NCBI RefSeq assembly: GCF_002993335.1
Contig: NZ_PVNS01000009.1
Location: 62,001-126,000, forward strand
Direction: 5' to 3'
DNA length: 64,000 bases
Source: Alkalicoccus urumqiensis
GTDB taxonomy: Bacteria; Bacillota; Bacilli; Bacillales; Salisediminibacteriaceae
Shown piece by piece: positions 26,233-36,670 of this stretch (position 1 is the stretch's first letter; each line of letters begins with the position of its first letter). The position numbers were made by a program, and so were the translations under genes. The notes below the pieces were generated by a model that had not been told where the DNA came from, ran no database searches, and saw only the letters and a program-made list of their open reading frames with translations.

Positions 26233-27819
26233 TTACTCATCTGAGAGCCAGGTCCGGATTAGTTTTGAGAACTCATCCGGCTTGGCTTTCGCAAGCTCTT
26301 CCAGCTGTCTTTTGCGTGCTTTGGACTCTGTGTCGACTGTCTCATCCTCAATAGATGGCAGCTCGTATTCCCTTCGTTCCTGAAGGTATACTTCCTCTTC
26401 TTCTGCCTCAGCGGTTTTCCGCCGGCGCAGCAGGAAGAATAAAAGAGCTCCGGCGATCAGGACGAACAGACCTGCCGCATAATACCAGAGCGGGATGCCT
26501 GCAGGCTCTTCTTCCATTTCCACCGCACCGAGAAACGGCATGGAGGAAACGTAGATCCGTTCAGCAAGTTCATCTTCATCCCATTCCGCTGTTACTTCAC
26601 CGGCGACGGAAGTGGAAACGACCTGGCCGATGATTGCTTCGATATCCTGCAGACGCTCCGGAGGAAGAGACCCTTCGTCTTCCGGATCCGGCGGCTCCAC
26701 CATCACTTGAATACCAATATCCCGGATCTGGTACGGGCTTTCTGTAATCTCTCTGGAAATTCGGTTCACTTCATTGTTTATCCGTTCTTCAATACGCTCA
26801 TAATCGCCTGCCTGTCCACCGCCGCCTGCAGGGAAGTTGACAATATCGTCTTCCCCTGCACCCGGCTCACCGCCGTCCAGGCCTTCTTCTCCTTCAAACG
26901 TTTCTGTAATTCTTTCCACGCTCATGGCGATGCCTTCATTGTTTTCTTCATCCACTGGTTCCACGAGCTCTTCCTGTCGATTTTCCTGTGTGAAATCCAT
27001 ATCGGTGGATACAGATACGACAACTTTATTCTGCCCCATCATCGTTCCAAGCATCTGCTGCAGTTCCCGCTGCAGATCGCGCTCGATATCTTTTTGAATT
27101 TGACGGTTCTGTTCATAGGCATTTAAATTTCCGCCATTATTCCGGTTTTCATATTCCAAAGGACGGGAATACTGATCAGAGATGACAACATCGTCAACTG
27201 CCAGATTTGGAACACTCTGCGCTACGAGATGGTAGAGTGCCTGTACCTGCTGCTGGTCAAGCTGCGCTCCAGCCTGCGTATTGACAACGACAGAGGCAGT
27301 AGCAGCATCAGGCTCTTCAGAAAGCCATGGACTTTCTTCGGGCATCGTAATCATGACCTGGGCGTTACTGATGCCGTCGATATTACGGATTAAATCTTCA
27401 ATCGAGGACTGGATCGCTGCACGTTCAAGCAGCTCAAATTCGTTATCTGTCGTACCAAAACCCATATTTTCGCTGAAAGTACTGTAATCGATACGCCCCG
27501 TCTGCGGAATGCCTTCTGCGGCAAGGGAAACTTTCAAGTCATCCACTGCCGTATCCGGTACAGAAACCGTCGTGCCGTCTGCACTGACTTCATTCTGGAT
27601 ACCGCGCGAGTCCAGCGTCGCTTTTACTTCCCCGGCCTCCTGCATTGTCATATCTGTGTACAGGGGCACATAGTGGGTCCTTGATCCGATCCATGAAACA
27701 GCAGCTGCAGCCACTACCAGCAGGATAACCGCTGCTGTAAGCAGACTGCGCTGCCCGCTTGTTCTGGACGACCAGAACTTTTTTATATTCGCTGTTATGT
27801 TCGTAAACTGTTCCTTCAT
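26233..27819 (-). CDS. fliF: Flagellar MS-ring protein FliF
   Basis: With ATG at 27819 (GGGAGG four bases before) the product is 528 aa. It has two membrane helices, near the N-terminus (SLLTAAVILLVVAAAAVSWI) and C-terminus (WYYAAGLFVLIAGALLFFLL), with ring-building motifs between (DNEFELLERAAIQSSIEDLI, NAQVMITMPEESPWL). The C-terminal tail (LEELAKAKPDEFSKLIRTWL) is the FliG-binding peptide. FliF is the first piece of the basal body. It lies between fliE and fliG. Confidence 0.97.
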   Translation of the reverse strand: MKEQFTNITANIKKFWSSRTSGQRSLLTAAVILLVVAAAAVSWIGSRTHYVPLYTDMTMQEAGEVKATLDSRGIQNEVSADGTTVSVPDTAVDDLKVSLAAEGIPQTGRIDYSTFSENMGFGTTDNEFELLERAAIQSSIEDLIRNIDGISNAQVMITMPEESPWLSEEPDAATASVVVNTQAGAQLDQQQVQALYHLVAQSVPNLAVDDVVISDQYSRPLEYENRNNGGNLNAYEQNRQIQKDIERDLQRELQQMLGTMMGQNKVVVSVSTDMDFTQENRQEELVEPVDEENNEGIAMSVERITETFEGEEGLDGGEPGAGEDDIVNFPAGGGGQAGDYERIEERINNEVNRISREITESPYQIRDIGIQVMVEPPDPEDEGSLPPERLQDIEAIIGQVVSTSVAGEVTAEWDEDELAERIYVSSMPFLGAVEMEEEPAGIPLWYYAAGLFVLIAGALLFFLLRRRKTAEAEEEEVYLQERREYELPSIEDETVDTESKARKRQLEELAKAKPDEFSKLIRTWLSDE

Positions 27820-27906
27820 GAGTCCTCCCACCATGCCGCGGTACGAAATATTCTAAAAAACACTTTATAAAGTCCAGATTCCTGCCGATATGATGATCAG
27901 CTGTTT

Positions 27907-28215
27907 TTATACCTGCATTCTCATTATTTCCTGATACGCTTCAATCACTTTGTTCCGGACTTCCACAGTCGTCTCCAAAGCTACAGAACTTTTCTGTGAA
28001 GCGATCATAACGTCGTGCAGATCAACGTTTTCCCCCCGCGCCATTGCACTTGTCATCGCATCAGAGTCATTCCTCGTTTTATTAACATCAGCAACTGCAT
28101 CGTTAAGCCACGTTTTAAACGACTGGTGGGCTTCTGCAGGTGATGTATCCAGATTATTTCTGTAATTCGCTGTCCCCATCATGGAATTTATGGCCCCGGT
28201 CTGTTCAATACTCAT
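27907..28215 (-). CDS. fliE: MS-ring/rod junction protein FliE
   Basis: The 102-aa protein matches FliE by SFKTWLNDAVADVNKTRNDS and the C-terminal VDLHDVMIASQKSSVALETT followed by VEVRNKVIEAYQEIMRMQV. FliE is the first rod component and the adaptor between the MS ring and the rod. Order flgB-flgC-fliE-fliF is the conserved start of the operon. A GGGGGA ribosome site precedes the ATG. Length fits (106 aa in B. subtilis). Confidence 0.97.
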   Translation of the reverse strand: MSIEQTGAINSMMGTANYRNNLDTSPAEAHQSFKTWLNDAVADVNKTRNDSDAMTSAMARGENVDLHDVMIASQKSSVALETTVEVRNKVIEAYQEIMRMQV

Positions 28216-28237
28216 TTATATTCCCCCTTCAGATTGT

Positions 28238-28681
28238 TTATCTCCCAATTTCCAGCGCACGCATCAGCATGCTTTTATGTGCATCCAGGGCAGTAACGTT
28301 CGCTTCATAGGACCTTGTTGCGCCCATCATGTTAATCATTTCTTTCAATGGATCCACATTCGGCAGCTGCACGTACCCTTCATCGTCCGCATCCGGGTGG
28401 TCCGGCTGAAAAACATCTCTAAATGGTGTTTCGTCTTCGGTAATTTCTGAAATGGTAACACCACCGCCTTCTTCCTGCGCTTGTTGAAGAAAGTGCTGGA
28501 AGCGGGTTCCTCCCTGTGATTCCATATGTACCATTTTTCTCCGGTAGGGTTCCCACTCACCATCAACCATTCTTCCCCTGGTCGTTTCAGCATTTGCCAT
28601 GTTGGCTGACGTAACATCCATTCGTAAACGCTGGGACGTCAGCGCTGATCCTGAAATATTCATTCCGTGAAACATGCTCAT
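28238..28681 (-). CDS. flgC: Proximal rod protein FlgC
   Basis: The 147-aa protein begins with GMNISGSALTSQRLRMDVTS and SANMANAETTRG, the rod N-terminal motif, and ends with NMMGATRSYEANVTALDAHK and SMLMRALEIG, the paired C-terminal helix. With FlgB it forms the proximal rod. It follows flgB by five bases. The two terminal motifs are the D0 coiled-coil elements; the middle is not remarkable. Confidence 0.97.
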   Translation of the reverse strand: MSMFHGMNISGSALTSQRLRMDVTSANMANAETTRGRMVDGEWEPYRRKMVHMESQGGTRFQHFLQQAQEEGGGVTISEITEDETPFRDVFQPDHPDADDEGYVQLPNVDPLKEMINMMGATRSYEANVTALDAHKSMLMRALEIGR

Positions 28682-28686
28682 CTTAT

Positions 28687-29085
28687 TTACCTCCCGGATC
28701 CGAGTGCTGTTCGTACAGAATTAAACTTTCCACTGAGTCGCTCTACGACAGCATTATAGTAAATCTGATTTTCTGCCATCATGGACATTTCATGGTCAAT
28801 ATCCACATTATTACCGTTATGGTTGTAAGCTGTATCCATGCGTTTTTTGACTTCCGGTGACATCGAGCCGCTGTTCTGCGAAAAAGGAATGTGCCGCTGA
28901 TCTGTCTGCCGCGCCTCCAGCTGCTTTTCCGCTTCAGCCAGCTGATGACGGAATACCGTTCGTTCTGCTTTGTATCCCGGCGTATCGGCATTGGCAATGT
29001 TGTTCGCTATCGTATTCTGCCTTTTGGAAGAAGCCTGAACAGCAGTTTCCAATAAATTCATGGAATCGTTATTTAACAAATTCAT
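28687..29085 (-). CDS. flgB: Proximal rod protein FlgB
   Basis: The 132-aa protein shows the rod N-terminal motif ASSKRQNTIANNIANADTPG followed by YKAERTVF and the C-terminal helix (MMAENQIYYNAVVERLSGKF). It is the first gene of the fla/che operon, about 280 bases after codY. The ATG at 29085 is preferred, since AGAGGGAG precedes it; an in-frame ATG eight codons later is possible. FlgB is exported early by the type III system. Confidence 0.96.
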   Translation of the reverse strand: MNLLNNDSMNLLETAVQASSKRQNTIANNIANADTPGYKAERTVFRHQLAEAEKQLEARQTDQRHIPFSQNSGSMSPEVKKRMDTAYNHNGNNVDIDHEMSMMAENQIYYNAVVERLSGKFNSVRTALGSGR

Positions 29086-29317
29086 TACGGCACACTCCCT
29101 CTTTTATCTTATGCTTTTTTTAGTTAATTCCTGTTTTCGTGTGATGTCTGCCCCTTTTGTACATCATTCTATGACAATGTGGGACGGTAACGGCAAAAAA
29201 AAGAGACATCCTAGAAATTTAGTCTCATGCAGTATTACAAAACAATGAATCTACTTAGCACCTTATCATAAAGCAGGGTATTTCGGAACAAATCTCGACA
29301 GATTCTGAGATTATTTA

Positions 29318-29349
29318 CAAAAAAAGCGACCATTTTCCCAATGGCCGCT
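29318..29349 (-). terminator. Terminator after codY
   Basis: A 9-bp stem (29325-29333 with 29341-29349, one G-U pair) is followed on the minus strand by a run of seven or eight T. It lies 20 bases past the codY stop and separates the hslVU-codY operon from fla/che. The rest of the 29086-29368 gap should hold the fla/che promoter, but no single strong match was found there. Confidence 0.85.
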
Positions 29350-29368
29350 GCTTGAATACTGCTACTAA

Positions 29369-30145
29369 TTAACCTTTATGCTTTTTCAGCTCAACGAGAA
29401 ACTTGTCATTGAGCACTTTAATATACGTCCCTTTCATACCGAGAGACCGGGATTCAATAACGCCGGCACTTTCCAGTTTCCGGAGCGCATTGACGATCAC
29501 AGAGCGTGTAATGCCGACACGGTCAGCAATTTTACTTGCCACGAGAAGCCCTTCACTTCCATCCAGTTCTTCAAAGATGTGTTCCACTGCCTCCAGCTCG
29601 CTGTAGGATAAGGAACTGATCGCCATCTGCACAACTGCTTTGCTTCTCGCTTCCTGTTCAATTTCTTCCGTCTTTTCGTGAAGAATCTCCATTCCGACAA
29701 CGGTGGAACCGTACTCGGCAAGAAGAAGGTCATCATCTCCGAAAGACTCATCCAGCCTTGCAAGGATAAGTGTACCGAGGCGCTGTCCTCCACCCTGAAT
29801 AGGGACAATCGTTGTAAGTCCGTTTGCGAAAAGATCTTTATTCTCTACCGGAAAGGCCGTGTAGGAACTGTTAATGTCAATGTTCGGCGACGTCTCTTCG
29901 ATTTGAAAAAGCCCATTCGTATATTCTTCTGGAAAACGACGCTCTTCCAGCATCTGCTTCATACGGGTGTTCTCGATTTCCTGCTTAATCGAGTAGCCGA
30001 GAAGTTTTCCCCTTCTGCTCACGATGAAGATATTCGCTTCGATGACGTCGCGTAACGTCACTGCCATTTCTTTAAAGTTAACGGACTGACCGGCACTTTT
30101 TTGAAGAAGATCGTTAATTTTACGCGTTTTTGTTAATAGATCCAT
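29369..30145 (-). CDS. codY: Global transcriptional regulator CodY
   Basis: The 258-aa protein has an N-terminal GAF domain that binds branched-chain amino acids (opening [20 protein letters not shown]) and a C-terminal winged helix-turn-helix with [20 protein letters not shown] and [20 protein letters not shown]. CodY with GTP and Ile/Leu/Val represses starvation genes, including motility in B. subtilis. It closes the xerC-hslV-hslU-codY operon. Length is one residue off the norm (259 aa). Confidence 0.98.
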   Translation of the reverse strand: MDLLTKTRKINDLLQKSAGQSVNFKEMAVTLRDVIEANIFIVSRRGKLLGYSIKQEIENTRMKQMLEERRFPEEYTNGLFQIEETSPNIDINSSYTAFPVENKDLFANGLTTIVPIQGGGQRLGTLILARLDESFGDDDLLLAEYGSTVVGMEILHEKTEEIEQEARSKAVVQMAISSLSYSELEAVEHIFEELDGSEGLLVASKIADRVGITRSVIVNALRKLESAGVIESRSLGMKGTYIKVLNDKFLVELKKHKG

Positions 30146-30173
30146 TCCTATTCCTCCTTAAATAATTGCATGA

Positions 30174-31577
30174 TTATAATATATAGCGGCTGACATCCTG
30201 GTTTCTGGCTACAGAAGCCAGCTTTTCTTCAACATACTGCGGCGTGATCTGAACCGTTCCCATACCGATTTCAGAAGCTTCAAAGGACAGATCCTCGAGA
30301 AGACGCTCCATAATGGTATGAAGCCTGCGCGCCCCGATATTCTCTGTGTTCCGGTTCACTTCGGCTGCGGTCTGTGCAATGCTCCGCACCGCATTCTCCT
30401 CAAAATGAACCTCTACTCCTTCGACAGCCAGAAGAGCTTCATACTGCTTCAGAAGCGCAAATTTAGGCTCTGTCAGAATACGGACGAAATCTTCTTCACC
30501 AAGAGAGTCCAGTTCCACCCGGATCGGCATGCGTCCCTGCAGTTCCGGAATCAGATCCGACGGCTTCGATAGATGAAAGGCACCGGCTCCTATGAAAAGC
30601 ATGTAGTCCGTTTTGACGGGACCATACTTCGTCGTGACAGTGGATCCTTCAATTATCGGGAGAATATCACGCTGCACCCCTTCACGAGAAACATCGGCGG
30701 ACTGCTGGGAAGCGGATGTAATTTTGTCCATTTCATCGATAAACACGATGCCGGTCTGTTCCGCCCGGGCCACCGCTTCCTGAGAAACATCTTCCATATT
30801 AATCAGCTTCTGCGCTTCCTGTTCCTGCAGCAGCGGCCTGGCGTCACGGACAGGCAGTCTCCGTTCTGTTTTCTGCTTCGGCATCATGCTTCCGAACATT
30901 TCCTGCATGTTCATTCCCATCTGCTCCATGCCGCCGCCCTGAAACATGTCGGTGAACCCACGCTGCTGTTCTTCTACCTCCACCAGGACTTCCGTATCTT
31001 CAAGTTCACCGAGCTTTAACTTTTCCTCTACCCGTTTGCGTGCTTCGCGGTAAGATTCATCCTGTGGTTCCTGTTCTTCAGGCTCTTCCTCTTCTTCTCC
31101 ACCCTGCTGAAAAAACATCTCCAGCGGGTTACGGTAGCCGTTACTTTTTTTCTTACGGGACTGCGGATGCAGAAGTTCCACAAGTCGTTTTTCAGCTGCT
31201 TCGGAAGCCGGCTTCTGCACCTGCTTCATGCGCTCTTCTTTCACGAGTCTCACAGCGCTTTCCACCAGGTCTCTGATCATGGATTCAACATCCCGTCCGA
31301 CGTAGCCTACTTCAGTAAACTTTGTCGCTTCCACCTTGATGAACGGAGCTCCGGTCAGCTTCGCAAGCCTTCTGGCGATTTCCGTCTTCCCTACACCGGT
31401 AGGGCCGATCATCAAAATATTTTTTGGTGTTATTTCCTCTTTTAATGCTTCTTCCACCCGGCTGCGCCGGTACCGGTTACGAAGCGCAATAGCGACCGAG
31501 CGCTTCGCCTGACGCTGACCGACAATTGTTTCATCCAGGCGTTCAACGATTTGTCTCGGGGTGAGTACGGTATCCAT
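30174..31577 (-). CDS. hslU: ATP-dependent protease ATPase subunit HslU (ClpY)
   Basis: The 467-aa AAA+ protein has Walker [21 protein letters not shown], the pore loop GYVGRD, Walker [12 protein letters not shown] and the sensor segment [17 protein letters not shown]. The I domain (about residues 110-230) is Glu/Met/Gln rich. It unfolds proteins for HslV. Three bases separate the hslV stop from its start, so the two are co-translated. The C-terminus ends RYIL, matching the HslV-activating tail. Confidence 0.97.
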   Translation of the reverse strand: MDTVLTPRQIVERLDETIVGQRQAKRSVAIALRNRYRRSRVEEALKEEITPKNILMIGPTGVGKTEIARRLAKLTGAPFIKVEATKFTEVGYVGRDVESMIRDLVESAVRLVKEERMKQVQKPASEAAEKRLVELLHPQSRKKKSNGYRNPLEMFFQQGGEEEEEPEEQEPQDESYREARKRVEEKLKLGELEDTEVLVEVEEQQRGFTDMFQGGGMEQMGMNMQEMFGSMMPKQKTERRLPVRDARPLLQEQEAQKLINMEDVSQEAVARAEQTGIVFIDEMDKITSASQQSADVSREGVQRDILPIIEGSTVTTKYGPVKTDYMLFIGAGAFHLSKPSDLIPELQGRMPIRVELDSLGEEDFVRILTEPKFALLKQYEALLAVEGVEVHFEENAVRSIAQTAAEVNRNTENIGARRLHTIMERLLEDLSFEASEIGMGTVQITPQYVEEKLASVARNQDVSRYIL

Positions 31578-31579
31578 GT

Positions 31580-32128
31580 TTACTCCTCCTCAATCGTCTC
31601 TACAATAATGTGATCATTCGTATAAACGCATAATTCAGCTGCGGTTTTAAGACTCGCTTCAGCTATTTCAGCCGCTGACAAATGCGGGGCGTACGTCTTC
31701 ATCGCCCGTCCGGCACTTAACGCATACGTTCCACCGGAGCCGATGGCCGTGATTCCGTCATCTGGTTCGATCACTTCCCCGGTACCTGCAATCAGGTACA
31801 TGGAATCCTTATCCATAACGATCAGCATCGCTTCAAGACGGCGCAGCACCCGGTCGCTTCTCCACTCTTTGGCAAGTTCGACAGCTGCCCGCTGCAGACT
31901 TCCGCTGTACTCTTCCAGCTTCGCTTCAAATTTCTCATACAGCGTGAATGCATCAGCAACTGACCCGGCAAAGCCTGCGGCTACGTTTCCTCTGTAGAGC
32001 CTGCGTACCTTCTTTGCTGAATGCTTCATCACGACCGCATTGCCGAAGGTCACCTGACCATCCCCCGCCATCGCAGACGCGCCATTATGTCTTACTGCAA
32101 ATATCGTGGTTCCTTTTATCGCTTCCAT
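31580..32128 (-). CDS. hslV: ATP-dependent protease peptidase subunit HslV (ClpQ)
   Basis: The 182-aa product has the HslV core: [20 protein letters not shown] and [20 protein letters not shown], then [23 protein letters not shown] at 32128 is chosen because AGGAGG lies six bases before it; a longer frame would run into xerC. The classical catalytic Thr is not at position 2 but follows a MEAIKG leader, and unlike B. subtilis the second residue is Glu, not Ser. Some processing or another nucleophile must be assumed. It pairs with HslU. Confidence 0.96.
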   Translation of the reverse strand: MEAIKGTTIFAVRHNGASAMAGDGQVTFGNAVVMKHSAKKVRRLYRGNVAAGFAGSVADAFTLYEKFEAKLEEYSGSLQRAAVELAKEWRSDRVLRRLEAMLIVMDKDSMYLIAGTGEVIEPDDGITAIGSGGTYALSAGRAMKTYAPHLSAAEIAEASLKTAAELCVYTNDHIIVETIEEE

Positions 32129-32147
32129 ACGTTCCTCCTGTTCTCTA

Positions 32148-33026
32148 TCAGGCTCTCGGATGTGACTGCCTGTATATATCACGAAGGTGATCTTTCGTTA
32201 CGTGGGTATACAGCTGGGTGGCCCGGAGATTTTTGTGACCGAGCAGCTCCTGAACGGTCCGGAGATCCGCCCCTTCATTCAGCAGGTGCGTCGCAAAAGT
32301 ATGTCTGAGCTTATGGGGATGGACGTTAATATCCGGAGCTGTTTTTGACGCTGCGGTTTCCAGCGCTTTCTGAAGCCCCCGCACAGACAGGCTTTCCCCA
32401 CGGTAATTTAAAAATAGGGACGTCTCCCCTTCCCGCCGCTTTACTCCGGAAGCCTGCAGATATGTCTGCAGCGCATCCACCGCAAAGGAGCCGACCGGTA
32501 CATACCGTTGACGACCACCCTTCCCATTTACCAGAATCATTTCAAGCTCCAGGTCAACGTCTCCGAGCTGAAGTCCTGTGCACTCGGATGCACGTATGCC
32601 TGTCGCGTAAAGCAATTCAAACAAAGCTGCGTTACGTTTATCCAGCCACGTGTCTTTCGGAAGATGTTCCAGCAGCGCAGTTACTTCATTCTCATAAAAA
32701 AAGGAAGGCAGCGGCTGGTCCTGTTTCGGCCGGTGAAGCTGCTGCACAGGGTTTTCCTCAATCAGCCCTTCCCTTAATAAGAAACGATAAAACGCCCGGA
32801 GGGAAGACAAGTGTCTGGCTGTCGAACGACGGCTCATCCCCCGGGTGTAAAGTTCGGTTAAATAATCTCGGATGTGGACATACGAAACAGCAGCGGCGGT
32901 CAACTGCCAACGCTGCTCGCAGTAGGATGAAAATGAATGCAGGTCCCGGCAGTATCCTTGAACAGTTTGTTCCGAAAGCTGCCGTTCCACGCGCAGATAG
33001 GTCTGAAACGACGCTATCTCATTCAT
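32148..33026 (-). CDS. xerC: Site-specific tyrosine recombinase XerC (CodV)
   Basis: The 292-aa product has an N-terminal SAM-like domain ([20 protein letters not shown]) and a catalytic domain with Arg in [14 protein letters not shown], Lys in [32 protein letters not shown], the HKN segment [11 protein letters not shown] and the Tyr in QLYTHV. With XerD it resolves chromosome dimers at dif. ATG at 33026 follows AGGAG by eight bases. The next upstream gene is topA; trmFO, usual here in Bacillus, is missing. Confidence 0.95.
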   Translation of the reverse strand: MNEIASFQTYLRVERQLSEQTVQGYCRDLHSFSSYCEQRWQLTAAAVSYVHIRDYLTELYTRGMSRRSTARHLSSLRAFYRFLLREGLIEENPVQQLHRPKQDQPLPSFFYENEVTALLEHLPKDTWLDKRNAALFELLYATGIRASECTGLQLGDVDLELEMILVNGKGGRQRYVPVGSFAVDALQTYLQASGVKRREGETSLFLNYRGESLSVRGLQKALETAASKTAPDINVHPHKLRHTFATHLLNEGADLRTVQELLGHKNLRATQLYTHVTKDHLRDIYRQSHPRA

Positions 33027-33210
33027 GTAATCAGCTCCTGTCAAATCTGCAGTCAAAGCTCTTAAATCGTATCACAATTCAAATCAAGCTTCAATTATGT
33101 TTACAATTTTTTCACAAAATTCAGAACGAAACAGGCCTTTCATAGATAACTGCAGCGGTTCATCCTTCTATCCGGCTCCTGATGCCATGTAGAAAGAGGA
33201 GAAGAGCAGA

Positions 33211-35280
33211 TTAATTCTGCTCTTCCTTGTAGTCACATTCCACACACTGAACGTGCGTGCCTTTTTTGGACTTTTTCTCTACGAGCATATTCTCACACTT
33301 CGGACATGAGCGTGCAATCGGCTTGTCCCAGGAAATAAAGTCACATTCCGGATACCGGTCGCAGCCAAAGAAGATCCGTTTTTTCTTACTCTTGCGTTCG
33401 ACAATATTACCTTCTTTACATTTCGGACAGTCGACACCGATCTCTTTTACGATTGCTTTTGTATTTCTGCATTCCGGAAAGTTGGAGCAGGCCATGAATT
33501 TGCCGTAGCGGCCCATTTTATAAACCATCTCATGACCGCACTTCTCGCAGTCTTCACCGGCTGGTTCATCTTTAATTTCAACTTCTTTCATTTCCTCTTC
33601 CGCTGTTTTCAACCTTTTCTCAAAGCCGCCGTAGAAATCATCGATAATGCCAACCCAGGAATTCGATCCTTCTTCAATGGAGTCAAGGTTCGATTCCATC
33701 GAAGCAGTAAATTCCACATCGAGAATTTCCGGGAAGAACTCTTCGATCAGCTCCAGTACGATCGTACCGAGTTCAGTCGGGACAAAACGCTTCTCTTCGA
33801 GTGCTACATATCCTCTCCGCTGAATCGTATCAAGCGTCGGTGCATACGTGGACGGCCGGCCGATACCGAGTTCTTCCAGTGTCCTGACGAGGCGTGCTTC
33901 TGTATACCTCGGTGGCGGCTGTGTGAAGTGCTGGGCTGGTTCAATGGAAGATTCTCCCGTCATTTCTCCTTCTTCGAGATCCGGCAGGAGTCTGTCTTTT
34001 TCTTCTTTACCGTCGTCATTACCCTCAATGTACACTTTCATAAAGCCTGCGAACTTCAGCTTGGATCCGTTTGCCCGGAATTCTACACCATTGTTGGACA
34101 TGTTTACCGTCATGGTGTCCATTACTGCCGGCGCCATCCGGCTGGCAACAAGTCTTTCCCAGATAAGTTTATACAGCCGGTACTGATCACGGCTCAAGTA
34201 CTGTTTTACATCTTTCGGCGTCATTAGTACAGAAGTAGGTCTGACCGCTTCGTGAGCATCCTGTGCATTCTGAGACTGCTTCTGCTCTTTTTGAGCTCCC
34301 GCATATTCCTCTCCATACTTTTCTACGATATAGTCGCGTGTTTCATTTTTCGCCGTATCGGATATTCGGGTCGAGTCGGTACGCATATACGTAATCAGAC
34401 CGACGGTACCCGATTTTCCGATGTCGATTCCCTCGTAAAGCTGCTGCGCGAGCATCATTGTCTTTTTTGCACGGAAGTTCAGCTTCCGGGCCGCTTCCTG
34501 CTGCAGCGAGGATGTTGTAAAAGGTACGACTGGATTCCGCTTCCGCTCCCTGCGCTTTACTTCATCAATCTGAAAGGAAGAGCCTTTCATCTGCTCCAGG
34601 ACACTGTTCACTTCTTCCTCGGAGGAAAGTTCTTTTTTCTCTCCATTAATGCCTGTAAATTTTGCTTCAAAGTTTTTGCCGTCTTTCTCCAGCTGCGCTG
34701 TGATTGACCAGTATTCCTGAGGCTCGAATGCGTTAATTTCGTTTTCCCGGTCTATAATCATTTTCACCGCTACAGACTGCACGCGGCCGGCACTCAGTCC
34801 CTTCTTTACTTTTTTCCATAAAAGAGGGCTGATGTTGTACCCGACGAGCCGGTCCAGAACGCGGCGCGCCTGCTGGGCATCAACCAGATTCGTGTTAATT
34901 TCTCGGGGATGCTTGAATGAATCTTTGATTGCCTGTTTCGTAATTTCATTGAAAACGACCCGGCATTTCGAGTCTTTATCGATATTCAGGCTGTCTGCAA
35001 GGTGCCAGGCAATTGCCTCCCCTTCTCTATCGGGGTCGGCAGCCAGATAGACACGCTTCGCTTTTTTCGCAGCCTGCTTAAGCTCTTTTAAAATGGGACC
35101 TTTCCCGCGGATTGTAATATATTTAGGGGAATAATCATTTTCTACATCTACGCCCATTTGACTTTTGGGCAGGTCAATGACATGACCCATTGATGCTTTT
35201 ACACTGTACTTTTTTCCTAAATATTTTCCAATCGTTTTTGCTTTTGCGGGAGATTCCACAATCACTAAATAATCGGCCAT
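33211..35280 (-). CDS. topA: DNA topoisomerase I
   Basis: The 689-aa type IA enzyme has the TOPRIM domain ([39 protein letters not shown]), the active-site Tyr in [14 protein letters not shown] and three C-terminal four-Cys zinc ribbons (about residues 580-685). It relaxes negative supercoils. A good sigma-A promoter lies just upstream. The stop codon lies in the loop of a 10-bp hairpin (33193-33222) with no clear T run. Confidence 0.98.
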   Translation of the reverse strand: MADYLVIVESPAKAKTIGKYLGKKYSVKASMGHVIDLPKSQMGVDVENDYSPKYITIRGKGPILKELKQAAKKAKRVYLAADPDREGEAIAWHLADSLNIDKDSKCRVVFNEITKQAIKDSFKHPREINTNLVDAQQARRVLDRLVGYNISPLLWKKVKKGLSAGRVQSVAVKMIIDRENEINAFEPQEYWSITAQLEKDGKNFEAKFTGINGEKKELSSEEEVNSVLEQMKGSSFQIDEVKRRERKRNPVVPFTTSSLQQEAARKLNFRAKKTMMLAQQLYEGIDIGKSGTVGLITYMRTDSTRISDTAKNETRDYIVEKYGEEYAGAQKEQKQSQNAQDAHEAVRPTSVLMTPKDVKQYLSRDQYRLYKLIWERLVASRMAPAVMDTMTVNMSNNGVEFRANGSKLKFAGFMKVYIEGNDDGKEEKDRLLPDLEEGEMTGESSIEPAQHFTQPPPRYTEARLVRTLEELGIGRPSTYAPTLDTIQRRGYVALEEKRFVPTELGTIVLELIEEFFPEILDVEFTASMESNLDSIEEGSNSWVGIIDDFYGGFEKRLKTAEEEMKEVEIKDEPAGEDCEKCGHEMVYKMGRYGKFMACSNFPECRNTKAIVKEIGVDCPKCKEGNIVERKSKKKRIFFGCDRYPECDFISWDKPIARSCPKCENMLVEKKSKKGTHVQCVECDYKEEQN

Positions 35281-35325
35281 AGGGTGATGCTCCTCCCTGA
35301 ATCACTAGTTAAAGAATCTCCCCTA

Positions 35326-35354
35326 TTATTAAACACGGTGTCTCAATTTGTCAA
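35326..35354 (-). promoter_or_regulatory. sigma-A promoter of topA
   Basis: On the minus strand a perfect -35 TTGACA (35349-35354) is followed by a 17-base spacer and a -10 TAATAA (35326-35331). It gives a leader of about 40 bases with a GGGAGG ribosome site before the topA ATG. The remaining DNA to the dprA stop shows no further strong signal. Confidence 0.88.
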
Positions 35355-35497
35355 ACAACTTTTTTCTGCTGTGCCGGTTTTCATGCCGGATTCAGGTTCA
35401 TTATGTGCCCTTTTTCTAATCGTACGATCTCAGAACAAAGGCTGATTCTGTGCGCATTCCACTGCACGAAAACCGCTTTTCTTCCATATAATATAGG

Positions 35498-36361
35498 TCA
35501 CCTGAAAAATTCTTCTAGAATGTCCTCCGGTTTCAGCGCAGCACCGGCGCCATCCTGAATCAGCCGGTTCGTTCCTGCAGAAAGCGGGTCGGTGATCCGG
35601 CCGGGTACCGCCAGCACTTCCTTTCCCTGCTCGAGAGCCGTTTCTGCGGTAATCAAAGAGCCGCTTCTCTCTTTCGCTTCCACTACGAGCACAACCTGTG
35701 CGAGACCGCTTATAATTCGATTCCTTTCCGGGAATTGATACGGCTTCGGCCGGATGTCGGGAGGATATTCACTGACGACAAGCTGCTCCTTCTCCAGGCG
35801 CTTTTTAAGAAGATAGGCAGACCTCGGGTAGAGATGGTTGATTCCAAACCCGAGAACAGCAATGGTGGATCCGTTCTCCTGGAAGGCCGTTTCATGGGCT
35901 GAAGTATCAACTCCCTGAGCCATTCCGCTTATGATGAGTACACCAGCCTGTATGGAAGGCGCTGTAAGCATATGGAGATCCCGCGCTGCGCGCTCAGAGG
36001 GATGGCGGGCTCCGACAACAGCAAGCTTTGGCGATACATTCAGAAGATTTGTATTGCCCTTTAAGAACAGCACCTGCGGCGGAACACTCATACAGAACAG
36101 TTCTCCGGGATAGCTGCTTTCATCGATCGTCAGGCATTCAATACCTTCCCTGCTCCACTGCAGAAACGGCGAATTGATTTTTAAATCTGCAACCGCTGCT
36201 GCAGCCCGCTGACTTCGTGTAAGAGCAGTCAGTATCCGGCTTCCTTCAAGCGTAAATAGCTGCTCAAGCCCGGGATCTATCCTTCTATATTTCTGAACGA
36301 TTCGACTGTTTCCCTCCAGCGCACAGTGAAGAATGAGCAGGTGTTGTTTAAATTTATTCAT
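35498..36361 (-). CDS. dprA: DNA processing protein DprA
   Basis: The 287-aa protein has the Rossmann-like DprA core: VVGARHPSERAARDLHMLTA, ISGMAQGVDTSAHETAFQEN, VLGFGINHLYPRS and PERNRIISGLAQVVLVVEAK. It loads RecA onto incoming single-stranded DNA in transformation. There is no C-terminal winged helix, as in B. subtilis. It lies between sucCD and topA, the usual place. A GGAGG ribosome site precedes the ATG; no clear promoter or ComK box was found in the 300 bases upstream. Confidence 0.95.
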   Translation of the reverse strand: MNKFKQHLLILHCALEGNSRIVQKYRRIDPGLEQLFTLEGSRILTALTRSQRAAAAVADLKINSPFLQWSREGIECLTIDESSYPGELFCMSVPPQVLFLKGNTNLLNVSPKLAVVGARHPSERAARDLHMLTAPSIQAGVLIISGMAQGVDTSAHETAFQENGSTIAVLGFGINHLYPRSAYLLKKRLEKEQLVVSEYPPDIRPKPYQFPERNRIISGLAQVVLVVEAKERSGSLITAETALEQGKEVLAVPGRITDPLSAGTNRLIQDGAGAALKPEDILEEFFR

Positions 36362-36670
36362 GTAGACCTCCTTGATATTTCAATCCATCCCTGGCACATA
36401 CCGGAAGAGACGAATCCAGATGTATTACAATTTTTTGAGTATACTCGTGATTTTACACAAAATAATTCGTATACTTTATCACCTGCAGCGGTGAGCTTTG
36501 CATCTTTTATTAAGAAAATGCATGCGGCGTGCAGGCACGGATTTTGTTATTCCCGTTGGCGAAGCCTCGTTCCGTCATTCGAAGCAGAGATGCATGAACC
36601 TTATTAAAGACAAAAAAAGTGTGTGAAAGAGGGAGTACCTCTTTCACACACTCAAAACGTTCCGGGCAGC
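36362..36670 (-). other. dprA-sucD intergenic region
   Basis: This 309-base gap holds the sucCD terminator (36612-36652). The rest is AT-rich, with a perfect 10-bp palindrome GAGTATACTC at about 36437 and a related GTATAC about 30 bases away. No gene and no convincing promoter is seen. Confidence 0.5.
36612..36652 (-). terminator. Terminator after sucCD
   Basis: A perfect 15-bp stem (36618-36632 with 36638-36652) with a 5-base loop is followed on the minus strand by seven T. It begins just past the sucD stop and ends the sucCD transcript. Confidence 0.95.

Noticed and set aside
29086-29300. Sigma-D promoter upstream of flgB
   Set aside because: A TAAA and a GCCG are present but about 23 bases apart instead of about 15.
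29280-29320. Possible CodY box upstream of flgB
   Set aside because: The best match to AATTTTCWGAAAATT had about six mismatches, which is too weak to claim.
36420-36490. ComK box upstream of dprA
   Set aside because: No AAAA-N5-TTTT pair was found; the AT-rich sequence only has TTTT-N4-AAAA.
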